Shown piece after piece: positions 40,471 to 49,950 of a DNA stretch of 64,000 bases. The notes beneath the pieces were generated by a model. It was given only the letters and a program-made list of their open reading frames with translations. It made no database searches and had not been told where the DNA came from. The DNA is taken from contig NZ_CP045403.1 of the NCBI RefSeq assembly GCF_009363695.1, positions 1,778,001 to 1,842,000 on the forward strand, in the 5' to 3' direction. Source of the stretch: Bacillus sp. THAF10. GTDB lineage: Bacteria > Bacillota > Bacilli > Bacillales > Bacillaceae_I. Position 1 is the first letter of the stretch; each line of letters starts with the position of its first letter. A program made the translations under genes and the position numbers.

Positions 40471-41265
40471 TTGAGAATCTTATTTATTGGAGATGTTGTC
40501 GGTTCACCGGGGAGGAACATGGTAGAGGAGTATCTTCCGAAATTAAAAAGTAAATACCGGCCAGCAGTAACAATCGTTAATGGAGAAAATGCAGCAGGGG
40601 GAAAAGGGATTACAGAAAAAATTTATCAAGGTTTCTTAAAAGCTGGAGCAAATCTTGTCACACTAGGCAATCATACATGGGATAACAGGGAAATCTTTGA
40701 ATTTATTGAATCTGCAAAGTATATGATTCGCCCAGCGAATTTTCCTGCGTCTAATCCTGGAAAAGGCATTGCTTACCTGCCATTTGAAGGAAAAGAACTT
40801 GCTGTAATCAACCTGCAAGGAAGAACGTTCCTTCCACCAATCGACTGTCCTTTTTCAAAAGCAGATGAATTAGTAGAAGAGGCTAAGAAACGAACACCCT
40901 ACATTTTTGTTGATTTTCATGCAGAGGCGACTAGTGAAAAGCAAGCAATTGGTTGGTATTTAGATGGAAGGGTAACAGGAGTTGTTGGCACACATACTCA
41001 TGTTCAAACGAATGATTACCGTATCCTCCCACAAGGAACTGCCTATATGACAGACGTTGGAATGACAGGACCATATGATGGGATATTAGGAGTGGAAAGA
41101 GAAGCGGTATTAAAACGTTTTCAGACTGCGCTGCCAGTAAGATTCGAGGTTACTACAGGCAGAGCACAGCTTAACGGTGTAATCGTAGATGTCGATATGA
41201 AAACTGGAAGAGCAAAAAAAATAAAACCCATTATCATCAATGATGATCACCCGTATTTTGACTGA
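40471..41265 (+). CDS. ymdB: YmdB phosphodiesterase
   Basis: A calcineurin-like phosphodiesterase. The B. subtilis protein hydrolyses cyclic nucleotides and affects biofilm and motility choices. The 264 residues hold the metal motifs FIGDVVGSPGR, NGENAAGG, GNHTWD, VDFHAEATSEK and GTHTHVQT. TTG 40471 matches the B. subtilis MRILFIGDVVG start; ATG 40453 lacks a good binding site. It is followed by spoVS. Confidence 0.95.
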   Translation: MRILFIGDVVGSPGRNMVEEYLPKLKSKYRPAVTIVNGENAAGGKGITEKIYQGFLKAGANLVTLGNHTWDNREIFEFIESAKYMIRPANFPASNPGKGIAYLPFEGKELAVINLQGRTFLPPIDCPFSKADELVEEAKKRTPYIFVDFHAEATSEKQAIGWYLDGRVTGVVGTHTHVQTNDYRILPQGTAYMTDVGMTGPYDGILGVEREAVLKRFQTALPVRFEVTTGRAQLNGVIVDVDMKTGRAKKIKPIIINDDHPYFD

Positions 41266-41310
41266 TAGTGAACAATTGTTTGAAAATTTAAACACTTAAC
41301 GAAAGCGATT

Positions 41311-41338
41311 AGGAATACATGGCTCTCCTCCTGAATAT
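41311..41338 (+). promoter_or_regulatory. Candidate sigma-H promoter for spoVS
   Basis: AGGAATA at 41311 and TGAAT (CCTGAAT at 41330) are separated by about 12 nt, close to the sigma-H pattern RNAGGAWWW-N11/12-RNNGAAT. spoVS depends on sigma-H in B. subtilis. Confidence 0.5.
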
Positions 41339-41415
41339 AGTAGGAATGAAATTATTGCATTCATTCATCTATGGATCTTACACCATATATTGTAAATGTT
41401 AAGGAGGAGCTAGAA

Positions 41416-41676
41416 ATGGAGATATTAAAGGTTTCAGCCAAGTCTAACCCAAACTCAGTAGCAGGGGCTTTAGCAGGTGTTTTGAGAGAACGTGGTGGTG
41501 CGGAAATTCAAGCAATCGGTGCAGGAGCCCTTAATCAGGCAGTAAAAGCAGTCGCGATTGCAAGAGGATTTGTTGCTCCAAGTGGTGTTGATTTAATTTG
41601 TATTCCTGCCTTTACAGATATATTAATTGATGGGGAAGAACGAACCGCAATTAAACTCATCGTGGAGCCAAGATAA
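41416..41676 (+). CDS. spoVS: Stage V sporulation protein S
   Basis: SpoVS is a small Alba-fold protein that affects septation and sporulation timing. The 86 residues (MEILKVSAKSNPNSVAGALAG through IKLIVEPR) match the family fully. ATG 41416 follows AAGGAGGAG. The longer open frame from 41371 covers the leader and is rejected. A strong terminator follows. Confidence 0.97.
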   Translation: MEILKVSAKSNPNSVAGALAGVLRERGGAEIQAIGAGALNQAVKAVAIARGFVAPSGVDLICIPAFTDILIDGEERTAIKLIVEPR

Positions 41677-41688
41677 TTACCGATGTAA

Positions 41689-41730
41689 AGCCTGTTTGCT
41701 TGTTAAAGCAAACAGGTTTGTTTATTTTAT
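41689..41730 (+). terminator. Terminator after spoVS
   Basis: CCTGTTTGCTT pairs with AAGCAAACAGG, followed by TTTGTTTATTTT. Confidence 0.92.
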
Positions 41731-41750
41731 AGGAAGGTATGTTTTTTACA

Positions 41751-41940
41751 TAAAGCTCTTTTCTAAAAGATCGTTTGCTATAAACTAGGAAAAAGTCGGC
41801 ATCAAGACTTTTTTCAGTCAGAATTCGAAGAAAAATTGCTACATGTTTAAAACTTCCTCCACAAAAAAGCACGACAGCAACGTTTATCACGAGATGCTTA
41901 ACTATACGAAGTAGCAACAAAGTTTACGAAAACAGCTTTA
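41751..41940 (+). repeat. Dispersed repeat family B, copy 2
   Basis: A 190-bp copy of the element at 37050, in the same orientation. The ends TAAAGCT and AGCTTTA are inverted repeats. A hairpin AAAAAGTC/GACTTTTT with a short T-run lies in its left half. It ends about 9 nt before the binding site of the dipeptidase gene. Confidence 0.87.
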
Positions 41941-41965
41941 CATGAAAGGAAGGAGGCAAATCAAT

Positions 41966-42889
41966 ATGAGGATTTTCGATGCTCATTGTGACGTGCTATG
42001 GAAAATGTGGGAAAACCCCAACATTTCTTTTAAAGACGACAAGCAGTTACAAGTAACATGGGAAGGATTAAAAATGACAAGTGCGAAAGTCCAATGCTTT
42101 GCCATTTATGTACCAGAGAAAGTGAAAAAGGAAGCTGCTTATGATGTTGCTTTAGAGATGGTGGATATTTTTTATGAAAGAATTCTTGCACGTTTCCCAA
42201 GCTTAAAGCTTGTCTCTTCAAAACAAGATATCCAAAAGTTAAGAGATTGGGAGATAGGGGCAATTTTAACGTTGGAAGGCTGTGATGCCATAGGATCAGA
42301 TATTTCGAAGCTTCGAAACTTATATAGACTTGGTGTTACCTCTGTAGGACTTACTTGGAATTATGGAAACGCAGTGGCTGATGGAATTCTTGAAGAACGT
42401 GGAGCTGGATTAAGCTCTTTTGGCAAAAAGGTCGTGCTTGAGAACAACCATCATTTAGTATGGACAGATGTTTCCCATTTATCTGTAAAAGGATTTTGGG
42501 ATGTTATGGAGATTGGTGACTATATTATTGCCTCTCATTCCAATTGTAAATCGCTTTGCTCAAATGCTAGGAACCTTAGTGATGAACAAATTAAAGCACT
42601 CATTCAAAAAGACGCTGCGATTGGTGTGACCTTTTTTCCACCCTTTCTTACAGAAGGTAAGAGCTGTAACATAGGAGATGTTCTAAGGCATGTAGAGCAT
42701 TTATGCTCACTTGGTGCGGTGAGTAATATTGGGTTTGGTTCTGACTTTGACGGAATTGATCAATACGTGGAAAAACTTCAGTATTATCAAGATTTCCAAA
42801 ACCTGATTAACTTGCTTCAAAAGCATTATTCGGAATCAGAAGTGAATGGATTTTTATTTGATAATTTCTATACTAGATACCCAAGATAA
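41966..42889 (+). CDS. Membrane-type dipeptidase (M19 family)
   Basis: A zinc dipeptidase related to renal dipeptidase. The 307 residues carry the M19 metal ligands: DAHCDVLW at the N terminus, LEGCDAI near residue 110, ASHSN near 195 and GSDFDGI near 260. ATG 41966 follows GGAAGGAGGC. The longer frame from 41942 begins inside the repeat end. It is probably a cytosolic peptidase because no signal peptide is visible. Other members of this family in Bacillus lie in the same place before korA. Confidence 0.92.
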   Translation: MRIFDAHCDVLWKMWENPNISFKDDKQLQVTWEGLKMTSAKVQCFAIYVPEKVKKEAAYDVALEMVDIFYERILARFPSLKLVSSKQDIQKLRDWEIGAILTLEGCDAIGSDISKLRNLYRLGVTSVGLTWNYGNAVADGILEERGAGLSSFGKKVVLENNHHLVWTDVSHLSVKGFWDVMEIGDYIIASHSNCKSLCSNARNLSDEQIKALIQKDAAIGVTFFPPFLTEGKSCNIGDVLRHVEHLCSLGAVSNIGFGSDFDGIDQYVEKLQYYQDFQNLINLLQKHYSESEVNGFLFDNFYTRYPR

Positions 42890-42945
42890 GGAAAAATTAA
42901 CAGTGGGAAGATATCCAAATTTTTAGAAATAATTTATACAAAGGC

Positions 42946-42974
42946 TTGTATTTTTAAAAAAATAGGACTACAAT
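42946..42974 (+). promoter_or_regulatory. Sigma-A promoter for korAB
   Basis: TTGTAT and TACAAT are separated by 17 nt. The leader to korA would be about 137 nt and shows no gene. Confidence 0.65.
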
Positions 42975-43117
42975 GGAAGCGTTTAGTACATATACTGCGA
43001 TTTTGCGCGAAATAAGGAATGTTACTGAGAATTCTAGTTAATTGATTGGAATAATGCTACAATAAATCCTGTACAGTATATTCTGACAATGAACGCGATT
43101 AAAGGGGTGTAAGGCAC

Positions 43118-44851
43118 ATGATCGAACAACTTTCCTGGAAAGTTGGAGGACAGCAAGGGGAAGGTATCGAGAGTACTGGAGAAATCTTTTCTATTGCTTT
43201 AAACCGGTTAGGGTATTATTTATATGGTTACCGTCATTTCTCCTCACGGATAAAAGGAGGACACACGAACAATAAAATTCGTGTAAGCACGACGCAGGTT
43301 CGTTCTATTTCAGACGACCTTGATATATTAGTAGCATTTGACCAGGAAACCATTGACGTAAACTATCACGAGCTTCGTCAAGGTGGAGTGGTTCTTGCTG
43401 ATGCAAAGTTTAAGCCAACTATTCCTGAAGATGGGAAAGCAACGCTATATTCGGTTCCCTTCACAGAAATTGCTTCAGAGCTAGGAACATCTTTAATGAA
43501 GAACATGGTGGCAGTCGGAGCTTCGAGCGCCATTTTAGATCTTGATTCAGAGTCCTTTCGCGAAGTAGTTCAAGAAATTTTTGGTCGAAAAGGCGAATCT
43601 ATTGTTGAAAAGAACATGGAAGCAATCCGAGCAGGTGTACAATTTATTAAAGAGCAAGGAGAAAACGTCGAAACCATGCAGCTTGCAAAAGCGGATGGTA
43701 AAAAACGTTTATTTATGATTGGAAACGATGCAATAGCTCTTGGTGCGATTGCTGCAGGATCTCGCTTTATGCCTGCCTATCCTATTACACCAGCATCAGA
43801 AATTATGGAATACTTAATTAAAAAGCTTCCTAAATTTGGTGGAACCGTTATCCAAACAGAGGATGAAATTGCTGCGTGTACTATGGCGATTGGGGCTAAC
43901 TATGCAGGTGTTCGTACCTTAACGGCTTCTGCCGGACCAGGTCTATCGCTCATGATGGAAGCGATTGGTCTTTCAGGAATGACAGAAACTCCATTAGTGG
44001 TAGTTGATACCCAGCGTGGAGGTCCGAGTACTGGTCTGCCAACGAAAATTGAGCAATCAGACTTAATGGCAATGATATATGGAACGCATGGAGAAATTCC
44101 AAAGGTTGTTATGGCTCCAAGTACCGTTCAAGAAGCATTCTATGATACTATTGAAGCGTTTAACATTGCTGAGGAATATCAAGTTCCAGTTATATTACTA
44201 ACTGACCTTCAATTATCCTTAGGTAAACAATCTGTGGAACCATTAGATTATAATAATATTGAAATTAGACGTGGAAAACTTGTTTCCGAAGACATTCCAG
44301 CAACTGATGATAAAGCTTATTTTAAACGTTATGAAGTGACAGAAGATGGCGTTTCTCCTCGTGTGCTTCCGGGTATGAAAAATGGAATACACCACGTAAC
44401 TGGGGTAGAGCATGAGCAAACTGGTAAACCTTCTGAGGTAGCTGCAAACCGTCAGGCGCAAATGGACAAACGATTACGAAAATTGACTAATCTTCAATTT
44501 AATACGCCTGTTCATGTTAACGCAAAGCATGAAAATCCGGACGTATTGCTTGTTGGATTCAACTCTACACGAGGAACCATTGAGGAAGCAATGGAAAGGC
44601 TAGAACTAGATGGAATCAAAGCTAACCATGCCCAGGTTCGTCTTATTCACCCGTTCCCAACAGAAGATATTGCCCCTCTTGTTCATGCAGCGAAAAAAGT
44701 AATTGTAGTGGAATATAACGCTACTGGACAATTGTCAAACATCATGAAAATGAATGTTGGTCAACACGAAAAGTTCAGCAGTCTCTTGAAGTATGACGGA
44801 GATCCGTTCTTACCGAAAGAAATCCACTCAAAATGCAAGGAGTTGTTATAA
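43118..44851 (+). CDS. korA: 2-oxoacid:ferredoxin oxidoreductase, alpha subunit (gamma-alpha fusion)
   Basis: It oxidatively decarboxylates 2-oxoacids, probably 2-oxoglutarate, with ferredoxin as acceptor, in complex with KorB. The 577 residues start with a gamma domain (about 1-185, GGQQGEGIESTGEIFSIAL), followed by the alpha domain (PAYPITPASEIMEYL near 225) and the transketolase-like C-terminal domain. ATG 43118 follows AAAGGGGTG. korB starts 1 nt after its stop codon. Substrate assignment rests on family memory, not on a diagnostic residue. Confidence 0.92.
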   Translation: MIEQLSWKVGGQQGEGIESTGEIFSIALNRLGYYLYGYRHFSSRIKGGHTNNKIRVSTTQVRSISDDLDILVAFDQETIDVNYHELRQGGVVLADAKFKPTIPEDGKATLYSVPFTEIASELGTSLMKNMVAVGASSAILDLDSESFREVVQEIFGRKGESIVEKNMEAIRAGVQFIKEQGENVETMQLAKADGKKRLFMIGNDAIALGAIAAGSRFMPAYPITPASEIMEYLIKKLPKFGGTVIQTEDEIAACTMAIGANYAGVRTLTASAGPGLSLMMEAIGLSGMTETPLVVVDTQRGGPSTGLPTKIEQSDLMAMIYGTHGEIPKVVMAPSTVQEAFYDTIEAFNIAEEYQVPVILLTDLQLSLGKQSVEPLDYNNIEIRRGKLVSEDIPATDDKAYFKRYEVTEDGVSPRVLPGMKNGIHHVTGVEHEQTGKPSEVAANRQAQMDKRLRKLTNLQFNTPVHVNAKHENPDVLLVGFNSTRGTIEEAMERLELDGIKANHAQVRLIHPFPTEDIAPLVHAAKKVIVVEYNATGQLSNIMKMNVGQHEKFSSLLKYDGDPFLPKEIHSKCKELL

Positions 44852-44852
44852 G

Positions 44853-45719
44853 ATGGCAACGTTTAAAGATTTTCGTAATAATGTAAAACCAAACTGGTGT
44901 CCTGGCTGTGGTGACTTTTCCGTACAAGCAGCCATTCAGCGTGCAGCTGCTAATGTAGGATTGGACCCTGAGAATCTTGCAGTGGTTTCGGGAATCGGAT
45001 GTTCAGGTCGTATTTCTGGTTACATTAATTCCTATGGATTTCACGGAATTCATGGTCGTTCCCTTCCAATTGCGCAAGGTGTGAAAATGGCCAATAAAGA
45101 CCTTACAGTAATCGCATCTGGTGGAGACGGAGATGGATTCGCCATCGGACTAGGACATACCATTCATGCGATTCGCCGTAATATTGATGTTACCTATATC
45201 GTCATGGATAACCAAATTTACGGTTTAACAAAAGGTCAAACATCCCCTCGAAGTGAGGTTGGTTTTAAAACAAAATCAACACCACAGGGATCCATTGAAT
45301 CTTCTTTATCTGTGATGGAAATGGCTTTAACAGCTGGTGCAACCTTTGTTGCACAAAGTTTCTCAACAGACTTAAAAGATCTAACAGCATTGATAGAACA
45401 AGGCATTAATCATAAAGGATTTTCCCTCATCAACGTGTTCAGCCCATGTGTGACTTATAACAAAGTCAACACATACGATTGGTTTAAAGAGAACCTGACA
45501 AAGCTAGCTGACATTGAAGGGTATGACCCTCATAATAAGGTATCCGCTATGCAAACGTTGATGGAGCATAATGGACTTGTGACAGGGCTGATTTACCAAA
45601 ATAAAGAACAGCCTTCCTATCAAGAACTTATACCAAACTTCAGTCAAGAACCATTAGCGAAAGCTAACCTAGAACTTGATGAAGAACAATTCAATCAGCT
45701 CGTAAAAGAGTTTATGTAA
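44853..45719 (+). CDS. korB: 2-oxoacid:ferredoxin oxidoreductase, beta subunit
   Basis: The thiamine-diphosphate-binding partner of KorA. The 288 residues contain NWCPGCGDFSVQAAIQ at the N terminus, VSGIGCSGRISGY, and the ThDP motif GGDGDGFAIGLGH followed by NQIYGLTKGQTSP. ATG 44853 follows AAGGAG. The upstream open frame from 44793 overlaps korA and is rejected. A terminator closes the operon. Confidence 0.94.
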   Translation: MATFKDFRNNVKPNWCPGCGDFSVQAAIQRAAANVGLDPENLAVVSGIGCSGRISGYINSYGFHGIHGRSLPIAQGVKMANKDLTVIASGGDGDGFAIGLGHTIHAIRRNIDVTYIVMDNQIYGLTKGQTSPRSEVGFKTKSTPQGSIESSLSVMEMALTAGATFVAQSFSTDLKDLTALIEQGINHKGFSLINVFSPCVTYNKVNTYDWFKENLTKLADIEGYDPHNKVSAMQTLMEHNGLVTGLIYQNKEQPSYQELIPNFSQEPLAKANLELDEEQFNQLVKEFM

Positions 45720-45725
45720 TAACCT

Positions 45726-45766
45726 AAAAGTCCAAGCGCTTATTAAACGCTTGGACTTTTTTCTTG
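45726..45766 (+). terminator. Terminator after korB
   Basis: AAAAGTCCAAGCG pairs with CGCTTGGACTTTT, followed by TTC. Confidence 0.93.
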
Positions 45767-45802
45767 GCTGTGTGAAAGAAGAGTGTTGATAAAATGAGTT
45801 TC

Positions 45803-45841
45803 TAGCTGTTGTTTGAGCCAATTTGCGGAAATCAACAGCGT
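45803..45841 (+). repeat. Dispersed repeat family A, copy 4 (internally deleted)
   Basis: Only the two ends remain: AGCTGTTGTTTGAGCC and ATTTGCGGAAATCAACAGCG. They are nearly joined, so about 80-90 bp of the core is missing. Confidence 0.75.
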
Positions 45842-45919
45842 AGTTTAACAAAGCACTTTTCATAAAAATAAATTTTATATCACAGGAAATCAAATGTCCG
45901 CTCGTGGTGGACAGTGCTG

Positions 45920-45948
45920 TTTACATGAATTCTTATAGATGATACACT
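45920..45948 (+). promoter_or_regulatory. Sigma-A promoter for tdh-kbl
   Basis: TTTACA and TACACT are separated by 17 nt, about 45 nt before the tdh start. Confidence 0.6.
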
Positions 45949-45991
45949 TTTACTAGATTATAAGTTTTTATTTAGTGAGGGAGTGTTCTCT

Positions 45992-47032
45992 GTGGATGGA
46001 AAAATGAAAGCAGTGGTGAAGCATCACCGTGGGTATGGTGCGGAACTTCAAATGATCGATATTCCGAAAATTAAAGAAGATGAAGTATTAATAAAAGTAA
46101 AAGCAACCTCTATCTGTGGTACAGATGTGCATATTTATACATGGGACGAATGGTCTCAAAGCCGTGTCCATCCTCCTTATGCATTTGGGCATGAATTTGC
46201 TGGAGAAATTGTGGAAGTCGGTAGCAAAGTAACAAACGTTCAGCTAGGCGATCAAGTTTCAGCTGAGACTCATATTGTGTGCTATAAATGCCCACAATGC
46301 TTAACAGGAGATTATCACATTTGTAAAGATACGAAAATCATTGGTGTTGATACACAAGGTTGCTTTGCGGAATATGTCGCTCTTCCTGCGGTAAATGTTT
46401 GGAAAAATCCAAATGACATGCCTTATGATGTTGCATCTGTTCAAGAGCCGATGGGAAATGCCGTCCATACAGTACTAGCAGGTGATGTTGCTGGGAAAAC
46501 AGTGGCTGTCATTGGTTGTGGCCCTATTGGTATTATGGCGGTTGGGGTGGCAAAAGCAGCAGGAGCTTCTCAGGTTATTGCAATCGATTTAAATGAATAT
46601 CGTTTAGATCTAGCAACAAAAATGGGTGCTACCACTGTCATCAATGCTAAAGAAACAAACACTGTAGAAGAAGTCATGACATTAACAGAAGGTAATGGTG
46701 TGGATGTTATTTGTGAAATGTCTGGACATCCAGTAGCGATGAATCAAGGCTTTAAAATGGTGACTAATGGAGGACGAGTATCGATATTAAGTCTTCCGGT
46801 TCGACCAGTTGAGCTTGATATAACAAATGATATTGTATTTAAAGGCGTTACAGTCCAAGGAATCACAGGGCGCAAAATGTACTCTACATGGCAACAGGTG
46901 TCTCGTCTATTAAAGTCTGGTCAAGTGGACGTGAAACCAATGATTACTCATCATTTCCCACTTGAGGATTTTGAAAAAGGCTTCGATTTAATGATTTCAG
47001 GGCAATGTGGTAAAGTAGTTTTACACCCATAA
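45992..47032 (+). CDS. tdh: L-threonine 3-dehydrogenase
   Basis: It oxidises threonine to 2-amino-3-ketobutyrate, the substrate of Kbl. The 346 residues belong to the zinc-dependent medium-chain dehydrogenases: CGTDVHIYTWDEW, GHEFAGEIVEVG, the structural zinc Cys set CYKCPQC, and the NAD motif GCGPIGIMAV. GTG 45992 is preferred over GTG 45983 because it lies 8 nt after GAGGGAG and fits the homologous start. kbl follows after 22 nt. Confidence 0.96.
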   Translation: MDGKMKAVVKHHRGYGAELQMIDIPKIKEDEVLIKVKATSICGTDVHIYTWDEWSQSRVHPPYAFGHEFAGEIVEVGSKVTNVQLGDQVSAETHIVCYKCPQCLTGDYHICKDTKIIGVDTQGCFAEYVALPAVNVWKNPNDMPYDVASVQEPMGNAVHTVLAGDVAGKTVAVIGCGPIGIMAVGVAKAAGASQVIAIDLNEYRLDLATKMGATTVINAKETNTVEEVMTLTEGNGVDVICEMSGHPVAMNQGFKMVTNGGRVSILSLPVRPVELDITNDIVFKGVTVQGITGRKMYSTWQQVSRLLKSGQVDVKPMITHHFPLEDFEKGFDLMISGQCGKVVLHP

Positions 47033-47054
47033 CATATGATTAGGAGGGTTTTTC

Positions 47055-48233
47055 ATGAAAGGTTTTGAATACTTACAAGAAGAATTAGATCAAATGAAAG
47101 AGCAAGGTACATTTAGAAAGCTTATTCCACTTGAATCTGATCAAGGTTCTAAGGTTGTCATTAATGGGAAAGAAGTTATTCAGCTTTCCTCTAACAACTA
47201 TTTAGGATTAACTTCTCACCCACGCCTTCGCAGGGCAGCATTAGAAGCTGTTGAAAAATACGGAGCGGGAACTGGTTCTGTTCGTACGATTGCTGGAACC
47301 TTCTCTATGCATGAGGAATTAGAAGAAAAGCTAGCTAAGTTCAAGCACACAGAAGCAGCACTAGTATTTCAATCTGGTTTTACAACGAACCAAGGAGTAC
47401 TTTCAGCGATTCTTTCTCCTGAGGATGTTGTCATTTCCGATGCCTTAAATCATGCTTCTATTATTGATGGTATTCGTTTAACGAAAGCTGCGAGAAAAGT
47501 GTACAAGCATGTGGACATGGAAGACTTAGAACGCGCATTAAAAGAGTCTGGAGATTACCGCAAACGCCTAATTGTAACGGATGGAGTATTTTCTATGGAT
47601 GGTAACATTGCTCCTCTTGATAAAATTGTCGAGCTTGCAGAAAAGTATGATGCGCTTGTGATGGTCGACGATGCCCATGCTTCTGGTGTGTTAGGGGAAA
47701 ACGGCCGAGGTACCGTAAATCACTTTGGTCTTGACGGTCGTGTTCACATTCAAGTAGGTACCTTAAGTAAAGCAATTGGTGTTCTCGGAGGCTATGTAGC
47801 AAGCTCCCGTTCCTTAATTGACTACCTTATTCATAAAGGTCGTCCGTTCTTATTCAGTACTTCTCATCCGCCAGCAGTAACAGCGGCTTGTGATGAGGCG
47901 ATTCAAGTTCTTCTTGAAGAACCAGAATTAATTGAAACACTTTGGGATAATGCAAAGTTCTTTAAGAAAGGTCTAGAGGAACTAGGCTTTAATACTGGTG
48001 AAAGCCAAACTCCAGTAACACCTGTTATCGTAGGAGACGAGGCTCTTTCTCATAAATTCTCTGACAAGCTACTAGAATATGGAGTATTTGCACAAGGTAT
48101 TGCATTCCCAACCGTTGCAAAAGGCTTAGCACGTGTTCGTACAATTGTAACAGCACAACATTCTAAAGAAGAGCTACAAGAAGCGCTAGACATTTTTGAA
48201 AAAGCCGGAAAAGAACTAGGAATTATTCAATAA
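47055..48233 (+). CDS. kbl: Glycine C-acetyltransferase (2-amino-3-ketobutyrate CoA ligase)
   Basis: A PLP enzyme that splits 2-amino-3-ketobutyrate with CoA to glycine and acetyl-CoA. The 392 residues carry [24 protein letters not shown] and the PLP-Lys motif [12 protein letters not shown] near residue 240. ATG 47055 follows TAGGAGG. Together with tdh it forms the threonine degradation operon, which ends in a terminator. Confidence 0.96.
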   Translation: MKGFEYLQEELDQMKEQGTFRKLIPLESDQGSKVVINGKEVIQLSSNNYLGLTSHPRLRRAALEAVEKYGAGTGSVRTIAGTFSMHEELEEKLAKFKHTEAALVFQSGFTTNQGVLSAILSPEDVVISDALNHASIIDGIRLTKAARKVYKHVDMEDLERALKESGDYRKRLIVTDGVFSMDGNIAPLDKIVELAEKYDALVMVDDAHASGVLGENGRGTVNHFGLDGRVHIQVGTLSKAIGVLGGYVASSRSLIDYLIHKGRPFLFSTSHPPAVTAACDEAIQVLLEEPELIETLWDNAKFFKKGLEELGFNTGESQTPVTPVIVGDEALSHKFSDKLLEYGVFAQGIAFPTVAKGLARVRTIVTAQHSKEELQEALDIFEKAGKELGIIQ

Positions 48234-48242
48234 GCCATAACT

Positions 48243-48276
48243 AAAAGGGAGACACTACAAAAGTGTCTCTCTTTTT
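48243..48276 (+). terminator. Terminator after kbl
   Basis: GAGACACT pairs with AGTGTCTC, with flanking AAAAG/CTTTTT pairs. Confidence 0.9.
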
Positions 48277-48314
48277 ATGAAATATGGAGATTTCGGTAAT
48301 CTTCCCTATAATTA

Positions 48315-48343
48315 TTGTTTAAAAGGCTGTAAAATTATATACT
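48315..48343 (+). promoter_or_regulatory. Sigma-A promoter for miaB-ricA
   Basis: TTGTTT and TATACT are separated by 17 nt, about 60 nt before miaB. Confidence 0.65.
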
Positions 48344-48403
48344 ATGATAATGTGTAGAGATTTATAGATAAATACGTCTCTACTATTGGAAAGGAGTTAT
48401 AAT

Positions 48404-49948
48404 ATGAACGAGAAACAAAAAGTACAAAACGCACAAGTAGCAACTGGAAATCCAGCGGACAAAAAATCCGAAAAGGATTACAGCCAATACTTTCAATCAG
48501 TATATACTCCTCCATCCTTAAAGGATGCAAAAAAACGCGGCAAAGAGGATGTTGCGTATCAAGACTTTGCAATTCCTGAAGAATTTAGAGGTCTTGGTAA
48601 TGGGAAGAAGTTTTACATTCGTACCTATGGCTGTCAAATGAACGAGCATGACACAGAAGTAATGGCAGGTATCTTTTTAAGCTTAGGTTATGAGATTACA
48701 GATAACGTACAGGAGACCGATGTTGTTCTATTAAATACCTGTGCAATCAGAGAAAATGCTGAAAATAAGGTTTTTGGTGAGCTAGGTCATTTGAAAACAT
48801 TAAAAAAATCAAATCCAAATCTGCTCATCGGCGTATGCGGTTGTATGTCTCAAGAGGAATCAGTTGTCAATAAAATCTTAAAAACGTACAATCAAGTGGA
48901 TATGATCTTTGGTACCCATAACATTCATCGTCTTCCTCATATTCTTAAAGAGGCTTATATGTCAAAAGAGATGGTTATTGAGGTTTGGTCCAAAGAAGGG
49001 GATGTTATTGAAAACCTTCCTAAAAATCGTAAAGGTCAAATTAAGGCATGGGTTAACATTATGTATGGCTGTGATAAGTTCTGTACGTACTGTATTGTGC
49101 CTTATACACGTGGGAAAGAGCGTTCAAGACGTCCAGAGGATATTATTCAAGAAGTACGTCACCTTGCCGCCCAAGGGTATAAGGAAATCACCTTACTAGG
49201 ACAAAATGTAAATGCGTATGGAAAAGACTTCGAGGATATAACATATGGCCTTGGTGACTTAATGGATGAAATTAGCAAGATTGATATCCCTCGTATTCGC
49301 TTTACAACTAGTCACCCGAGAGATTTTGATGATCGACTTGTAGAGGTCCTTGCAAAGGGTGGTAACCTGCTTGATCATATTCATCTTCCTGTTCAGTCAG
49401 GAAGCTCGGAAATATTAAAGCTTATGGCGAGAAAATATGACAGAGAGCGTTATCTCGAGTTAGTAGGGAAAATTAAGGCTGCGATGCCAAACGCAACGTT
49501 AACCACCGACATCATTGTTGGATTCCCAAATGAAACAGAGGAACAGTTCGAGGAAACGTTATCTCTTTATCGTGAAGTAGAATATGATACGGCCTATACG
49601 TTTATCTACTCTCCTCGTGAAGGTACGCCTGCAGCGAAAATGGAAGACAATGTTCCTATGGAAGTGAAAAAGGAACGCTTGCAGCGCCTAAATGCAGTTG
49701 TTAACGAAATTTCAGCGAAAAAACTGAAAGAATACGAAGGCAAGGTAGTTGAGGTGCTAGTAGAAGGGGAAAGTAAAAAGAACTCAGATGTATTAGCAGG
49801 GTACACAGAAAAAAGTAAACTAGTTAACTTTAGAGCACCAAAATCTGTTATTGGCAAGATTGTTAAAGTAAAAGTGATTAAGGCTAAAACGTGGACTCTA
49901 GACGGCGAATTGGCTGAAGAAGTTGCAGAAGAAGCAGTGGAGGTATAA
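48404..49948 (+). CDS. miaB: tRNA-2-methylthio-N6-dimethylallyladenosine synthase MiaB
   Basis: A radical SAM enzyme that methylthiolates i6A37 in tRNA; MiaA, which makes its substrate, lies downstream at 55831. The 514 residues have an N-terminal MTTase domain ([32 protein letters not shown]), the radical SAM cluster CDKFCTYC at 223-230, and a C-terminal TRAM domain. ATG 48404 follows AAAGGAG. ricA follows 2 nt after its stop. Confidence 0.97.
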   Translation: MNEKQKVQNAQVATGNPADKKSEKDYSQYFQSVYTPPSLKDAKKRGKEDVAYQDFAIPEEFRGLGNGKKFYIRTYGCQMNEHDTEVMAGIFLSLGYEITDNVQETDVVLLNTCAIRENAENKVFGELGHLKTLKKSNPNLLIGVCGCMSQEESVVNKILKTYNQVDMIFGTHNIHRLPHILKEAYMSKEMVIEVWSKEGDVIENLPKNRKGQIKAWVNIMYGCDKFCTYCIVPYTRGKERSRRPEDIIQEVRHLAAQGYKEITLLGQNVNAYGKDFEDITYGLGDLMDEISKIDIPRIRFTTSHPRDFDDRLVEVLAKGGNLLDHIHLPVQSGSSEILKLMARKYDRERYLELVGKIKAAMPNATLTTDIIVGFPNETEEQFEETLSLYREVEYDTAYTFIYSPREGTPAAKMEDNVPMEVKKERLQRLNAVVNEISAKKLKEYEGKVVEVLVEGESKKNSDVLAGYTEKSKLVNFRAPKSVIGKIVKVKVIKAKTWTLDGELAEEVAEEAVEV

Positions 49949-49950
49949 AA

